A DNA stretch of 64,000 bases, taken from positions 1-64,000 of the forward strand of contig CAZEZP010000004.1 in the NCBI GenBank assembly GCA_964516435.1, given 5' to 3'. Position 1 is the stretch's first letter, and each line of letters begins with the position of its first letter. This stretch comes from HGW-17 sp964516435 (GTDB lineage Bacteria; Myxococcota_A; Polyangia; HGW-17). Positions 18,149-27,179 of the stretch are shown piece by piece. The translations under genes were made by a program, and so were the position numbers. The notes under the pieces are model-generated. The model did not search any database. It was not told the origin of the DNA and was given only the letters and a program-made list of their open reading frames with translations.

Positions 18149-19966
18149 ATGGGAAGACTGGTGGGTATCGATCTGGGTACCACGAACTCGTGCGTAGCGG
18201 TGATGCAGGGCGATCAGCCTGTGGTGATTCCCAACTCCGAGGGCAGCCGCACCACGCCGTCGATGGTGAGTTTCACCGGCACGGAAGTGCTTGTGGGGTC
18301 TTTGGCCAAGCGCGCGCATGTAGCCAATGCGAAAAATACGGTATATGCCGTCAAGCGCCTCATGGGACGCAAATTCTCGGACCCGGAGGTGCAGAAGATG
18401 AAGTCGCATTGCGCCTATGCCATCGTGGAATCGGACAATGGCGACGCGTGGGTGGAAATCCAGGGCAAGCGTATGAGTGCCGTAGAAATATCATCCATGA
18501 TCCTGCGCAAGATGAAGCAGACCGCGGAGGAATTCCTAGGGGAGCCGGTGACGGAAGCCGTCATCACGGTGCCGGCATATTTCGATGACGCCCAGCGACA
18601 GGCCACCCGCGATGCGGGGAAAATCGCCGGGCTGGAAGTGCGCCGCATCGTCAACGAGCCGACCGCGGCCGCGCTGGCCTACGGGTTCGCCAAGGAGCAG
18701 GAGAACGAAATCATTGCCGTGTACGATCTGGGCGGCGGCACATTCGACATCTCCATCCTGGAACTGTCCCAGGGCATGTTCCAGGTGCGTTCCACCGCCG
18801 GAAACACCTTCCTGGGCGGGGAAGATTTCGACCGGCGCCTGATGGAGCATCTCATCCATGCCTTCCGGGAAAGCACCGGGGTCGACATTTCCAATGACCA
18901 AATGGCCCTGCAGCGGGTGAAGGAAGCTGCCGAAAAGGCCAAGATGGAACTCTCCGCGGCCGCGGAGACGGACGTCAACCTGCCGTTCCTGGCCGTCAAC
19001 GACGCCGGTCCGCAGCATCTGATGACCACCATCACCCGCGAGGAATTCGAGTTGATGGTGCTGGATCTCGTCAACGAGACGCTGGAGCCGTGCCGGCAGG
19101 CGCTCAAGGACGCCGGTCTCACGCCGGCGGACATCACCCACGTCATCCTGGTGGGCGGACAGACCCGCATGCCACTGGTGCAGCGCAAAGTGGAAGCATT
19201 CTTTGGGAAGAAGCCCTACAAGGGAGTCAATCCGGATGAAATCGTGGCCATCGGAGCCTGCCTGCAGGGCGGCATCATCGAGGGCACGGTCGAGGACGTG
19301 CTGCTGCTGGACGTCGTTCCGCTGAGCATCGGCGTGGAAACCTCGGGCGGGATCTTCACCCGCATCATTCCCCGCAACTCCCCCGTGCCCACCCGCAAGT
19401 CGCTGGTGTTCACGACGGCCGTGGACAACCAGCCGTTCGTCAACATCCACGTGGTGCAGGGCGAACGCGAGATGGTGGCTGACAACAAGAGCCTGGCCAA
19501 CTTCCAGTTGATGGGCATTCCCCCGGCCCCGCGCGGCGTGCCGCAGATCGAGGTGACCTTCGAACTGGACGCCAACGGCATCCTGAGCGTCACGGCCAAG
19601 GATCTGGGAACGGGCAAGGCCCAGTCGGTGCGCGTGACGCCTACGCATGGCCTGACGCAGGATGAAATCGAACGCATCAGAACCGAGAGCGAACTGCACG
19701 CGGAGGAAGACCGCCGGAAGAAGGAGAGCGCCGAACTGCGCAACCAGGCGGAAACGCTCGTCTACACCACCGAGCGCGCCATGGAGGAGTACGGCTCCAT
19801 GCTGCAGCCGCAGGAACTCGAGGAAATCGCGGCCGACCTCAAGTGGTGCAAGAACAAACTGGACAGCGGCGCCGACGACGATTCCCTGCGGGAGGCCGTG
19901 CGCCGCCTCGAACTCTCGGCGCACCTGTTTTCGGAAGTCATCTACCGCGAGTTCCTGGACAAGTGA
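18149..19966 (+). CDS. dnaK: Chaperone protein DnaK
   Basis: A 605-residue Hsp70. The start at 18149 places the conserved MGRLVGIDLGTTNS at the N-terminus with GGGGA upstream. An earlier in-frame ATG at 18113 overlaps the grpE stop (ATGA) and could also be used. The ATPase domain has DLGGGTFDIS, the NEPTAAALAYGF block and VGGQTRMP. The substrate domain has the LLLDVVPLSIGVET linker and EVTFELDANGILSVTA. The protein ends at IYREFLDK, right after the helical lid, without the flexible acidic tail most bacterial DnaKs carry. It works with GrpE encoded upstream; no dnaJ is in the window. The site-2 protease gene starts 3 bases after the stop. Confidence 0.97.
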   Translation: MGRLVGIDLGTTNSCVAVMQGDQPVVIPNSEGSRTTPSMVSFTGTEVLVGSLAKRAHVANAKNTVYAVKRLMGRKFSDPEVQKMKSHCAYAIVESDNGDAWVEIQGKRMSAVEISSMILRKMKQTAEEFLGEPVTEAVITVPAYFDDAQRQATRDAGKIAGLEVRRIVNEPTAAALAYGFAKEQENEIIAVYDLGGGTFDISILELSQGMFQVRSTAGNTFLGGEDFDRRLMEHLIHAFRESTGVDISNDQMALQRVKEAAEKAKMELSAAAETDVNLPFLAVNDAGPQHLMTTITREEFELMVLDLVNETLEPCRQALKDAGLTPADITHVILVGGQTRMPLVQRKVEAFFGKKPYKGVNPDEIVAIGACLQGGIIEGTVEDVLLLDVVPLSIGVETSGGIFTRIIPRNSPVPTRKSLVFTTAVDNQPFVNIHVVQGEREMVADNKSLANFQLMGIPPAPRGVPQIEVTFELDANGILSVTAKDLGTGKAQSVRVTPTHGLTQDEIERIRTESELHAEEDRRKKESAELRNQAETLVYTTERAMEEYGSMLQPQELEEIAADLKWCKNKLDSGADDDSLREAVRRLELSAHLFSEVIYREFLDK

Positions 19967-19969
19967 GCC

Positions 19970-20953
19970 ATGACGCGACTTTCCCTTTCCCGGGAATGGC
20001 GAACGCCCCTGTTGCTGTTTGCGGCCACCGCCGCCACCACCACGCTCGCGGGAGCCTCCTACGCGGGAAGCGATCTGGAGAACTGGACGGCAGGACTGTC
20101 CTTCTCCATTCCGCTGCTGGCCATCCTGCTCACGCATGAACTGGGGCATTTCCTCGTGGCGCGGCGCCACGGCGTGGACGTGAGCCCGCCGTATTTCATT
20201 CCGCTGCCGCCCATGGTGGGCATCGGCACGCTGGGGGCCGTCATCCGCATCCGCGAACCCATCGCCTCGCGCAACGCACTGCTGCGCATCGGAGCGGCCG
20301 GTCCCCTCGCCGGCTTCGTAGCGGCCGCCATCGTGCTGACGGCCGGCATCGCGCTGTCGCCCGTGGAAACCCTGCCGCCGCGCTCGGCCGGGCTGCTGTC
20401 GGAAGGGAACTCCATCTTCTACGCCGGTCTCAAATGGCTCATCCACGGGCAGTACCTGCCCGCGCAGGGCCGCGACCTGATGATGCATCCGATGGCGTTT
20501 TCCGGCTGGATCGGCCTGTTCATCACCATGATCAACCTGGTGCCGGTCGGCCAACTCGACGGGGGGCACGTGGCGTTCGCGTGGTGGGGAGATGGCTACG
20601 CGCGCGCCAGCACGCGGGTGCACCGCCTCCTTCCGTTTCTGGGTGCCGTGGCGTTCGTCTACGTGCTCTTCGACGAGCATGCAGCGCTTGCGGAAGAATA
20701 CGTGGCGCATACGCTCTCAGGAACGGCGGGCGGCAATCCCTCCTGGCTTGCGGCCGCATCGACGGCGGCGAGCGCCGCCATGCCCTGGTTTCTGTGGCCT
20801 GCGCTCTTGTGGCTCCTGATCCGGATTTCGGGCGGCGACCCGCATCCCCGGGTAGGAAGCGACGAACTGACTCCCGGATCCCGATGGACGGTGATGGCCG
20901 TGGCAGCGCTGTTCTTCCTCGTGTTCATGCCCGTCCCCATGCGGGGCTCATGA
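19970..20953 (+). CDS. Site-2 protease family membrane metalloprotease (M50)
   Basis: A 327-residue polytopic protein. The zinc motif HELGH (His56, Glu57, His60) lies in a membrane segment. A third ligand region, NLVPVGQLDGGH, matches the NxxPxxxLDGG signature. The segment FIPLPPMVGIGTLGAVIRI and the GAAGPLAGF stretch are typical of the EGY/S2P subgroup without a PDZ domain. It cleaves substrates within the membrane; in bacteria such enzymes often act on anti-sigma factors or signal peptides. It lies 3 bases after dnaK and overlaps the zinc-ribbon gene (ATGA), so a role in envelope proteostasis is suggested by context only. Confidence 0.92.
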   Translation: MTRLSLSREWRTPLLLFAATAATTTLAGASYAGSDLENWTAGLSFSIPLLAILLTHELGHFLVARRHGVDVSPPYFIPLPPMVGIGTLGAVIRIREPIASRNALLRIGAAGPLAGFVAAAIVLTAGIALSPVETLPPRSAGLLSEGNSIFYAGLKWLIHGQYLPAQGRDLMMHPMAFSGWIGLFITMINLVPVGQLDGGHVAFAWWGDGYARASTRVHRLLPFLGAVAFVYVLFDEHAALAEEYVAHTLSGTAGGNPSWLAAASTAASAAMPWFLWPALLWLLIRISGGDPHPRVGSDELTPGSRWTVMAVAALFFLVFMPVPMRGS

Positions 20954-21546
20954 TGAAACTGTACGCGGATTGTCCCGTCTGCAAGCGCAGAATGCCGGTT
21001 TCCCGCATCGCATCCGAAGGGGAGCGGCACATCGTGCGGTGCGCCGGATGCGGCCACGAGGAAATCGCCGCGCTCGGGGAACCCGGAAATTCGGCGCCCC
21101 CCGCCGCAGAACCTCCCGCGGACGCCTGTCCGAAATGCGGCCATCCCCGGGAAGGAACCGCGTCTTCCTGCCCGCGATGCGGGCTGGTGTTCGCCTTGTG
21201 GAAGCCGCCAGCCGAACCTTTTGCAGATTTTCCGCAACTCGCCGCCGCATGGCAGGAACTGGCCGCGGAGCCGGTTTCCGGTTCCGGCCATGACCGCTTC
21301 CTGGAGGCCTGCTTCCAGCAGGGAGCGCTTCCCGACGCGGCCCGGGCCTACCGCACGCGCCTTTCGGCGGAACCTGCGGCCGCGGCCCGTCTGCGCCAGA
21401 TCGAACTGCTCTCCCAGATGCGCTTCGTGCCTGCGGACAAAGCCCCCTCGCGGCGCGGCCGATGGATCGTCTGGATCCTGTTCGCACTCGCGCTCGCGGC
21501 GGCCTTCTACCTGATGACGATCACGCCCGACGACCTGATGCCATAA
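20950..21546 (+). CDS. Zinc-ribbon protein with C-terminal membrane anchor
   Basis: A 198-residue protein of unknown function. Two zinc-ribbon-like Cys pairs are visible: CPVC with CAGC (residues ~8-33) and CPKC with CPRC (~60-80). A helical region follows (~85-165). The last 30 residues contain one strong hydrophobic helix (WIVWILFALALAAAFYLM) that could act as a tail anchor. The first ATG at 20950 overlaps the stop of the site-2 protease gene; a second ATG follows at 20953. The operon position suggests it works with the membrane protease or chaperone system, but the sequence alone does not show how. Confidence 0.72.
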   Translation: MMKLYADCPVCKRRMPVSRIASEGERHIVRCAGCGHEEIAALGEPGNSAPPAAEPPADACPKCGHPREGTASSCPRCGLVFALWKPPAEPFADFPQLAAAWQELAAEPVSGSGHDRFLEACFQQGALPDAARAYRTRLSAEPAAAARLRQIELLSQMRFVPADKAPSRRGRWIVWILFALALAAAFYLMTITPDDLMP

Positions 21547-21787
21547 ACTTCGCAGATTCGCATTGTTCGCATGAACCACCGGCAATGGTTCCATCTGCGG
21601 TCTGGATAGTTTTTAAAAACTATGACCATAATATACGATTTTCGCATTCTTCCCTTATGCATCCTGGAAAAATTCCCGCCAAACATGCTGTCGCACCGTT
21701 TTCGAATTGCCGATGCACACGCGTTTTCACCGGCTCCCCGTCGACTCATGGAAAATGTGATTTTGCGGGTTCCTGCATGAAAATGCT

Positions 21788-21814
21788 TTGATTCCACATG
21801 AATCAGCTTATAAT
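21788..21814 (+). promoter_or_regulatory. Sigma-70-type promoter of the sigma factor gene
   Basis: TTGATT (21788-21793) and a perfect TATAAT (21809-21814) are separated by 15 bases, 25 bases before the sigma-factor ATG at 21839. The spacing is shorter than the ideal 17. The surrounding 292-base gap (21547-21838) is AT-rich and holds no convincing gene. Confidence 0.5.
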
Positions 21815-21838
21815 AGGCGCCCGAAACGTGGGTAGGTG

Positions 21839-23419
21839 ATGGCTCCCAAGACTTCGAATCCCGTGGAGAAGACGTTCAAGAAGCTCGCGGCGGCCGCGGC
21901 TCCGGACGGCGCGATCCCGATCGCCGTCTGGGAGCAGGTCACAGCCCGGATGCCGCCTTCCGACGTGGCGCACCTGGAGCGCCTGCTGGAGGACGACGGC
22001 TATTTCGTCTTCCAGCAGGACGAGCCCATCGAAGACGAACTCACCCTGGAGCCCGAACCGGGAACCGAAGCCGACGACCCGGAAATCGAAGCGCAGATCG
22101 AGGACATGGCGGCCGAGCCCTATCCCTACTTCAACGAGCAGGGCATCCTCACCCGGGAGCGGGAATTCGAACTGGCCAACATCATGTACCACAGCAAGCG
22201 GCAGGCGATTCATGCCGCCCTGTCCGTGCGCTGCGTGGAAACCGTGTTCAACCGCATCCTGCAGGCCGTACTCCGCCAGAATTCCCGGGTGTGGCAGTAT
22301 TTCGAGGATCCCCGCGACGAGACGCCGTCCGACGAGAGCATGCTCGACGTCATCGAGGGGCTGACGAAACTGGTGGGAGACCTGGAGCGCACCGGCAGCC
22401 ACCTGTCCGGGCGGGCGGCCGAACTGGAGAAGACGCAGGACCCCGAAAAAGCCGGGCAGATCCGCGCCGCGATGCGCCGGCTGGTGATGCGGCGCATCGA
22501 TTCGCTGGACCGGCACGTGCAGTACCCGCTGCGCAACGAGTTCTTCGATGAACTCGCGGAAATGTTCCAGGAGGGGATCGACGAAATCCGCAAGGCCCGC
22601 GCCCGCAAGCGGGCGTTCAAGGACGATTTCATCCAGCGCCATGGCGCCAATCCAGCCAACTTCGAAGCCATCGCGAAGGATTTCGCCCGCTGCGTGGAGG
22701 ATTTCCAGAAAGCCCGCGAAAACCTGGTGCTGGCCAACCAGCGCCTGGTGATTTTCTTCGCCCGCAAGTACCAGGATCAGGGCGTGGAGTTGGCCGATCT
22801 CATCGGAGAGGGCAACATCGGGCTTTTGCGCGCTGTCGAGCGGTTCGATCCCACCAAGGGTTCCCGGCTGGCCACCTATGCCACCTGGTGGATCAAGCAC
22901 ACGCTCAACCGCGCCGTTTCCTGCCAGGGCGCGACCATCCGCATTCCCGGCCATGTGCGCGAGGAAAAGAACCGCATCCTGCGCGTAATGAACGAAATGA
23001 CCCTGGCCGACGGAAAAGAACCCACGCTGGAAGAAGTCGCCGCGCGCATGGGGCTGGAGCCCGCGCGCGTGCATGCCATCATGGTGCGCACGCAGGGAGC
23101 GGTCTCCATCGACAAACCGCTGGGGGGCGACGAGGACGAGGAGACCCTCCAGAAAATCATTCCCGATGCGGAAACCCAGACGCCCGAGGACGAAGTCAGC
23201 CGGAGCATGGATTTCCGCTGGCTCGAGGAACTGCTTCTCGAGTTGAGTCCGCGGGAGCGCAAGATTCTGGAAATGCGCTATGGCCTGCACGGCCAGGACG
23301 TGCTCACCCTGCAGGAAGTGGGGGAGCGTCTGGAAATCACGCGCGAACGGGTGCGGCAGTTGCAGACGAAGGCGGAGAACAAAATTTTCAAACTGGCCCG
23401 CAAGTTGGGATACAAGTAA
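21839..23419 (+). CDS. RNA polymerase sigma-70-family factor (RpoD-like, divergent)
   Basis: A 526-residue sigma factor. A divergent N-terminal half (~1-290) carries an acidic stretch and a helical, charged non-conserved region. Regions 2-4 follow: LANQRLVIFFARKYQ and DLIGEGNIGLLRAVERFDP (2.1-2.2), ATYATWWIKHTLNRAV and ATIRIPGHV (2.3-2.4), region 3 with PTLEEVAARMGLEP, and region 4.2 LTLQEVGERLEITRERVRQLQ. The substitutions IKHTLNRAVSCQG for the usual IRQAITRAIADQA, and the unusual region 1.2, argue against the main housekeeping factor. A group 2-like alternative sigma is more likely. A GTG at 21836 is also in frame; the ATG at 21839 is preferred. A good promoter lies upstream. Confidence 0.9.
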   Translation: MAPKTSNPVEKTFKKLAAAAAPDGAIPIAVWEQVTARMPPSDVAHLERLLEDDGYFVFQQDEPIEDELTLEPEPGTEADDPEIEAQIEDMAAEPYPYFNEQGILTREREFELANIMYHSKRQAIHAALSVRCVETVFNRILQAVLRQNSRVWQYFEDPRDETPSDESMLDVIEGLTKLVGDLERTGSHLSGRAAELEKTQDPEKAGQIRAAMRRLVMRRIDSLDRHVQYPLRNEFFDELAEMFQEGIDEIRKARARKRAFKDDFIQRHGANPANFEAIAKDFARCVEDFQKARENLVLANQRLVIFFARKYQDQGVELADLIGEGNIGLLRAVERFDPTKGSRLATYATWWIKHTLNRAVSCQGATIRIPGHVREEKNRILRVMNEMTLADGKEPTLEEVAARMGLEPARVHAIMVRTQGAVSIDKPLGGDEDEETLQKIIPDAETQTPEDEVSRSMDFRWLEELLLELSPRERKILEMRYGLHGQDVLTLQEVGERLEITRERVRQLQTKAENKIFKLARKLGYK

Positions 23420-23422
23420 CCC

Positions 23423-24877
23423 ATGCGCGACATGCGTTTTTTCCTGTTTTTCGCCCTGCTTGGCATGCTGGCGTGCACATCCCACCATGGAAAGGGAACA
23501 GACGCCGGCCCGGACGGAGGGATTCCGGACGCCGCCGACATCCAGCAGGACGTTTTGTCCGACGCGGATGCCGGCCCGGACGCTGATGCCGGCGAGGAAG
23601 ACCTCGTGGACAACACCCTGCCCGAATGGACATGGAACGCCATGGTCCAGGCCACCGCGGACCGCACCACGCTGGCATCGGCATTCGCGGCGGCCGGCTA
23701 TGCCCCGCCCGCTGGTTCCTACCTGATGGCCGCCGTCGCGCGCCCGGGTCTCGATCAACTGGCGTTTTCCTTCTTTTCCCGCGCAGACGACGCCTTCGTG
23801 TGGTCGTCGGGCGTATACTGGCCCGCCTCCACGGTCAAGGTGCTGGCGGCCGTGGGAGCCATCCGCAAGCTCGCTTCCGTGGGCTGCGGCGTGAATGCGA
23901 CCGTTTCCTTCACGGATGACGACGGCACCTACAACGGCTCCGTGGCCAACCTGGTGGATCTGGCCATCCGGGTCTCCGACAACGTGGCCTACAACCGGCT
24001 CATGGAAATCGGCGGCTTCGAGGAAATCAACCACGACCTGCTGCACCCGCGCTTCGGCATGCCGCAACTCGTGCTGCAGCGCCGCTACACGCATCCCACC
24101 CCGCAATCCAACCTGCGCTATTCCCCGCCCATCTCCTATGTGCAGGGCGCGATTTCCGGCACCCTGCCAGCGCGCACCGGCACCAGCATGTTTCCCGAAT
24201 GCCCCAACGAAGCCAACTGCATTACCCTGGCGGAACTGCTCGAAGGACTGCGCCGCGTGGTTTTCCACGAAGAAATCCCGGCTTCGGAACGCTTCGAACT
24301 GGGGCCGGCGGATCTGCAGGCCCTGCACACGGCGCTATTGGCATCCCCGAGCCAGATGGGCCCCGGCATTTCGGCCGCCCTCCCCGGGCATGCGCTTCGC
24401 ATCTACAACAAGGTAGGACAGGTATATGGCGATGATCGCCTGGATCACGCCGTCGCCGTGGACGACACCACCGGGAAAATCTATCTGCTCGCGGCTTCCA
24501 TGCCGTACAACACCACAACCGAAGGCGACATGGCCGAACTGGCCCGGCGCACCATCCAGGCGCTGGACGCGGCCCCGCCCGAACGCGTCTTCCTGCAGCG
24601 CAACGCCGGATCGCCGGTGTCCGTTCGCACGACCTACCGGGGACCGGGAACGGCGCCCGGGTCGGTGCGGGTGGAAATCGCCATCCAGGCGGCCGATGCC
24701 GACGCGATCGAACTGTTCATGGACCGGTGGGCACTGGATCCGCCGCAGCCCTCGGGGCGGATCTTCCGGCTGGAAAGGGATTTTTCGACCTCCGGCGACC
24801 GCCTGCTGACCGTCCTCGCGCACCGCTCTGGGCAGATCGTGGCCGTACGGCATGCCGTGGTGCACGTCGGAAACTGA
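23423..24877 (+). CDS. Beta-lactamase-fold serine hydrolase lipoprotein
   Basis: A 484-residue lipoprotein with a short signal peptide and lipobox GMLA-C. A linker rich in Asp, Ala and Gly follows (~25-60). The body has the three motifs of class A beta-lactamase/penicillin-binding folds: Ser136-x-x-Lys139 (PASTVKV), Ser185-Asp186-Asn187, and a KVG triad (Lys330) in place of KTG. A C-terminal ~100-residue beta-rich region is appended. The conserved Glu166-type deacylating residue is not obvious, so a DD-peptidase-like or esterase role is as likely as beta-lactam hydrolysis. It probably sits in the periplasm, anchored to a membrane. It starts 3 bases after the sigma-factor stop and may be co-transcribed. 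No good Shine-Dalgarno is visible. Confidence 0.8.
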   Translation: MRDMRFFLFFALLGMLACTSHHGKGTDAGPDGGIPDAADIQQDVLSDADAGPDADAGEEDLVDNTLPEWTWNAMVQATADRTTLASAFAAAGYAPPAGSYLMAAVARPGLDQLAFSFFSRADDAFVWSSGVYWPASTVKVLAAVGAIRKLASVGCGVNATVSFTDDDGTYNGSVANLVDLAIRVSDNVAYNRLMEIGGFEEINHDLLHPRFGMPQLVLQRRYTHPTPQSNLRYSPPISYVQGAISGTLPARTGTSMFPECPNEANCITLAELLEGLRRVVFHEEIPASERFELGPADLQALHTALLASPSQMGPGISAALPGHALRIYNKVGQVYGDDRLDHAVAVDDTTGKIYLLAASMPYNTTTEGDMAELARRTIQALDAAPPERVFLQRNAGSPVSVRTTYRGPGTAPGSVRVEIAIQAADADAIELFMDRWALDPPQPSGRIFRLERDFSTSGDRLLTVLAHRSGQIVAVRHAVVHVGN

Positions 24878-24883
24878 GTTTCC

Positions 24884-26302
24884 ATGACGAAATCCGAATT
24901 TCAGCAACGGCTCCAACGGTTTTTCGCGCTTCCGGCGACGGATGCCGCCATTTCCATCCTCATCCTGCTCAGCGTGATCCTGCTGGCCATGGAATCCTCC
25001 TATGCTCCGGAAAGCCGGCAGGAAATCCTCCTGGAATGGGTGCAACTCGGCATCACGGCGATATTCGTCGTTGAACTGGCCCTGCGCGCGTGGGCCATCG
25101 GAGCCATCCGCCGCTTCCTCGCGGAGTACTGGGTGGATGTGCTGGCGGTGCTTCCCGTCATCCGCCCGCTGCGCCTCTTGCGGCTGCTGCGCCTGGCCCG
25201 GCTGGTGCGCGTGGGCATCATCTTCACACGCCGGGGCCGCCGGCTGGCGTCCATGATCCACGAGGGCATGCTGGAAAACATGATGGTCATGGGCGTGCTG
25301 GTGGCCTTCGTGCTGCTGGGCACGGTGGGCATGATGCTGGCCGAACGGGGAAAACCGGGATTTTCCTCTTTCGACGACAGTTTCTGGTGGAGCCTGTTCT
25401 CGCTCATGTCCGGCGAACCCATCGGCGCCACTCCGTCCACCACCGTGGGGCGCCTCATCACGGCCGTCGTCATGGTGGCCGGCTTCACGCTGTTCGCCAT
25501 GTTCACGGGCGTCATTTCCGCCGTCATGGTGACCCGCCTGCGCAATCAATGGGAGGCCAGGGACATGGAATTGATGGAACTGCGCAATCACATCATCATC
25601 TGCGGCTACAACCGTTCCGCCATCACCATCATCGCGGAGTTGCAGCGCGACGAGAAGACGCGCTCCACCCCGATCGTGCTGGTCGCGGAACTGGAGCAGG
25701 CGCCCTCGTTCGCCGCGCTGGGGCTGCGGCCCGAAACGCTCTATTTCGTGCGCGGCGATTACACGTCCACGGCCGTCCTGCAGAAGGCCGGCATCGAGCG
25801 GGCCGCCGCCACCGTGCTTCTGGCCGACAAGAGCGTGCCCCGGCCGGACCAGGACCGCGATGCGCGCACGCTGCTGGCCGCGCTCACCATCGAGAAACTG
25901 CGCCCTGGCATCTTCACGTGCGCCGAACTGCTGCGCCGCGAGAACATCGAGCACCTGTCCATGGCCAAGGTGGAGGAAATCATCATCGGCGACGAATACA
26001 TGGGGCACCTGATCGCCCACTCCTCGAGGGCACGGGGCATCATCAAGGTCATGGATGAACTGCTGACGGCCTCGATGGGGAACCAGTTCTACAAGATTTC
26101 CGTGCCCGCATCCCTCGTGGGCAAGACGTTCTTCGACGCCTTCGTGCAAATCAAATCCGAGCAGGATGCCATCGCCATGGCCGTGGAAACCACGAAGGAA
26201 GACGGCAAACGGGTCATCCACACCAATCCGCCGGGCGATTTCCCGTTGCGCCATGGCGATGAGTTGCTGGTAATCTGCCAGCGCGATCCCGCCGTTTCCT
26301 GA
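24884..26302 (+). CDS. Voltage-sensor-type ion channel with RCK (TrkA-N) domain
   Basis: A 472-residue channel. S1-S4 lie in ~1-115, with an Arg-rich S4 (RPLRLLRLLRLARLVRVG). S5, a pore helix and S6 follow (~130-225), then a Rossmann-type RCK domain starting with ELRNHIIICGYNRSAI (~232-350) and a TrkA-C-like end. At the position of the K+ filter the sequence reads SGEPIG (Ser176-Gly177-Glu178-Pro179) instead of TVGYGD, although the flanking pore region and the P.T..GR motif after it are kept. Ion selectivity therefore cannot be assumed to be potassium. It starts 6 bases after the hydrolase gene. Confidence 0.85.
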   Translation: MTKSEFQQRLQRFFALPATDAAISILILLSVILLAMESSYAPESRQEILLEWVQLGITAIFVVELALRAWAIGAIRRFLAEYWVDVLAVLPVIRPLRLLRLLRLARLVRVGIIFTRRGRRLASMIHEGMLENMMVMGVLVAFVLLGTVGMMLAERGKPGFSSFDDSFWWSLFSLMSGEPIGATPSTTVGRLITAVVMVAGFTLFAMFTGVISAVMVTRLRNQWEARDMELMELRNHIIICGYNRSAITIIAELQRDEKTRSTPIVLVAELEQAPSFAALGLRPETLYFVRGDYTSTAVLQKAGIERAAATVLLADKSVPRPDQDRDARTLLAALTIEKLRPGIFTCAELLRRENIEHLSMAKVEEIIIGDEYMGHLIAHSSRARGIIKVMDELLTASMGNQFYKISVPASLVGKTFFDAFVQIKSEQDAIAMAVETTKEDGKRVIHTNPPGDFPLRHGDELLVICQRDPAVS

Positions 26303-26367
26303 GATTGCGCCGGAGCCCGGCCGCCGGCACACGGCAAGCGCCAGGCAACCGGCAAGGAGGTATTTCC

Positions 26368-27066
26368 ATGAAATCGAATCGAATGGTGGCTGCTTCGGGC
26401 TGGCTCGTGGCCTTCGGGCTGGCCGTGGCTACGCTCTGGCAATGGCGCGCGGCAGGACATGCACGGGAACGTCTGGCACAGTGCATGGAGGAAGCGGACG
26501 AATCGCCAGCCGAACCCGCCATCCGTCCCCAACCGCCGGACATGGAGAAAACCGGAACCAGACAGCTTTCGGAAGAAAAAAGCCGGACCCGCCCGGATGC
26601 CGCCGCCTGCCTGGCCATCCCCGCCGTGCGCGGAGAAATCGAACGCCGAGCGGCCGAACTGGCGACCGGCATCTCCGAAACCCGCATCGAGGAATACAAG
26701 CGCGAGGAAGCGGCACGGCGCCTGCAGCGGCGTTCGCGTTTCGTGGATGGCTTCGAGGAGGCTTCCGCGGCCGCCATCGATGCCTATGCCCGGGACAGGA
26801 ATCTGGACGAGTCCCGCACCGCCCGCCTGCACCAGATTTTCGACGAGAACATCCGGCGTCAGCGCGAGATTTTCGCTAGAATCCAGTCCGGCGAAATCGA
26901 CGAGGCCACGGCCCGCCAGCAGGGCCAGGCCCTGCGCGAGGAAGCCCGCCGGCAGGTCGAGGCGCTTCTGGGCGAGGAAAACGCGCAGGGACTCATGCGC
27001 GCCATCGGAGAAGAAATGCGTGCCCGTTTCGAACGCGACCGGCAAAACGCCCCCCCAGGGGAGTAA
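26368..27066 (+). CDS. Membrane-anchored coiled-coil protein of unknown function
   Basis: A 232-residue protein. The start at 26368 is set by AAGGAGG 8 bases upstream. One N-terminal hydrophobic helix (~6-24) is not followed by a clear cleavage site. An acidic/polar linker and then a long, highly charged helical region (~90-225, rich in Glu, Arg, Ala and Gln) follow, with heptad-like spacing that suggests a coiled coil. A segment resembling IRRQREIFARIQSGEIDEATARQQ recalls periplasmic Spy/CpxP-like helical proteins, but I would not assign it. It is probably periplasmic and membrane anchored. It follows the channel gene at a 65-base distance. Confidence 0.68.
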   Translation: MKSNRMVAASGWLVAFGLAVATLWQWRAAGHARERLAQCMEEADESPAEPAIRPQPPDMEKTGTRQLSEEKSRTRPDAAACLAIPAVRGEIERRAAELATGISETRIEEYKREEAARRLQRRSRFVDGFEEASAAAIDAYARDRNLDESRTARLHQIFDENIRRQREIFARIQSGEIDEATARQQGQALREEARRQVEALLGEENAQGLMRAIGEEMRARFERDRQNAPPGE

Positions 27067-27179
27067 TCCCATCGAGGACAGCGGAAAACGCGTCCAGAGC
27101 TGTGTTCCACGCGAATGGAAACCACCAGGGACCAAAGTTCGGGCCGGCGGTCACCCGCCAGAAGGCGGCCAACTGTCGG

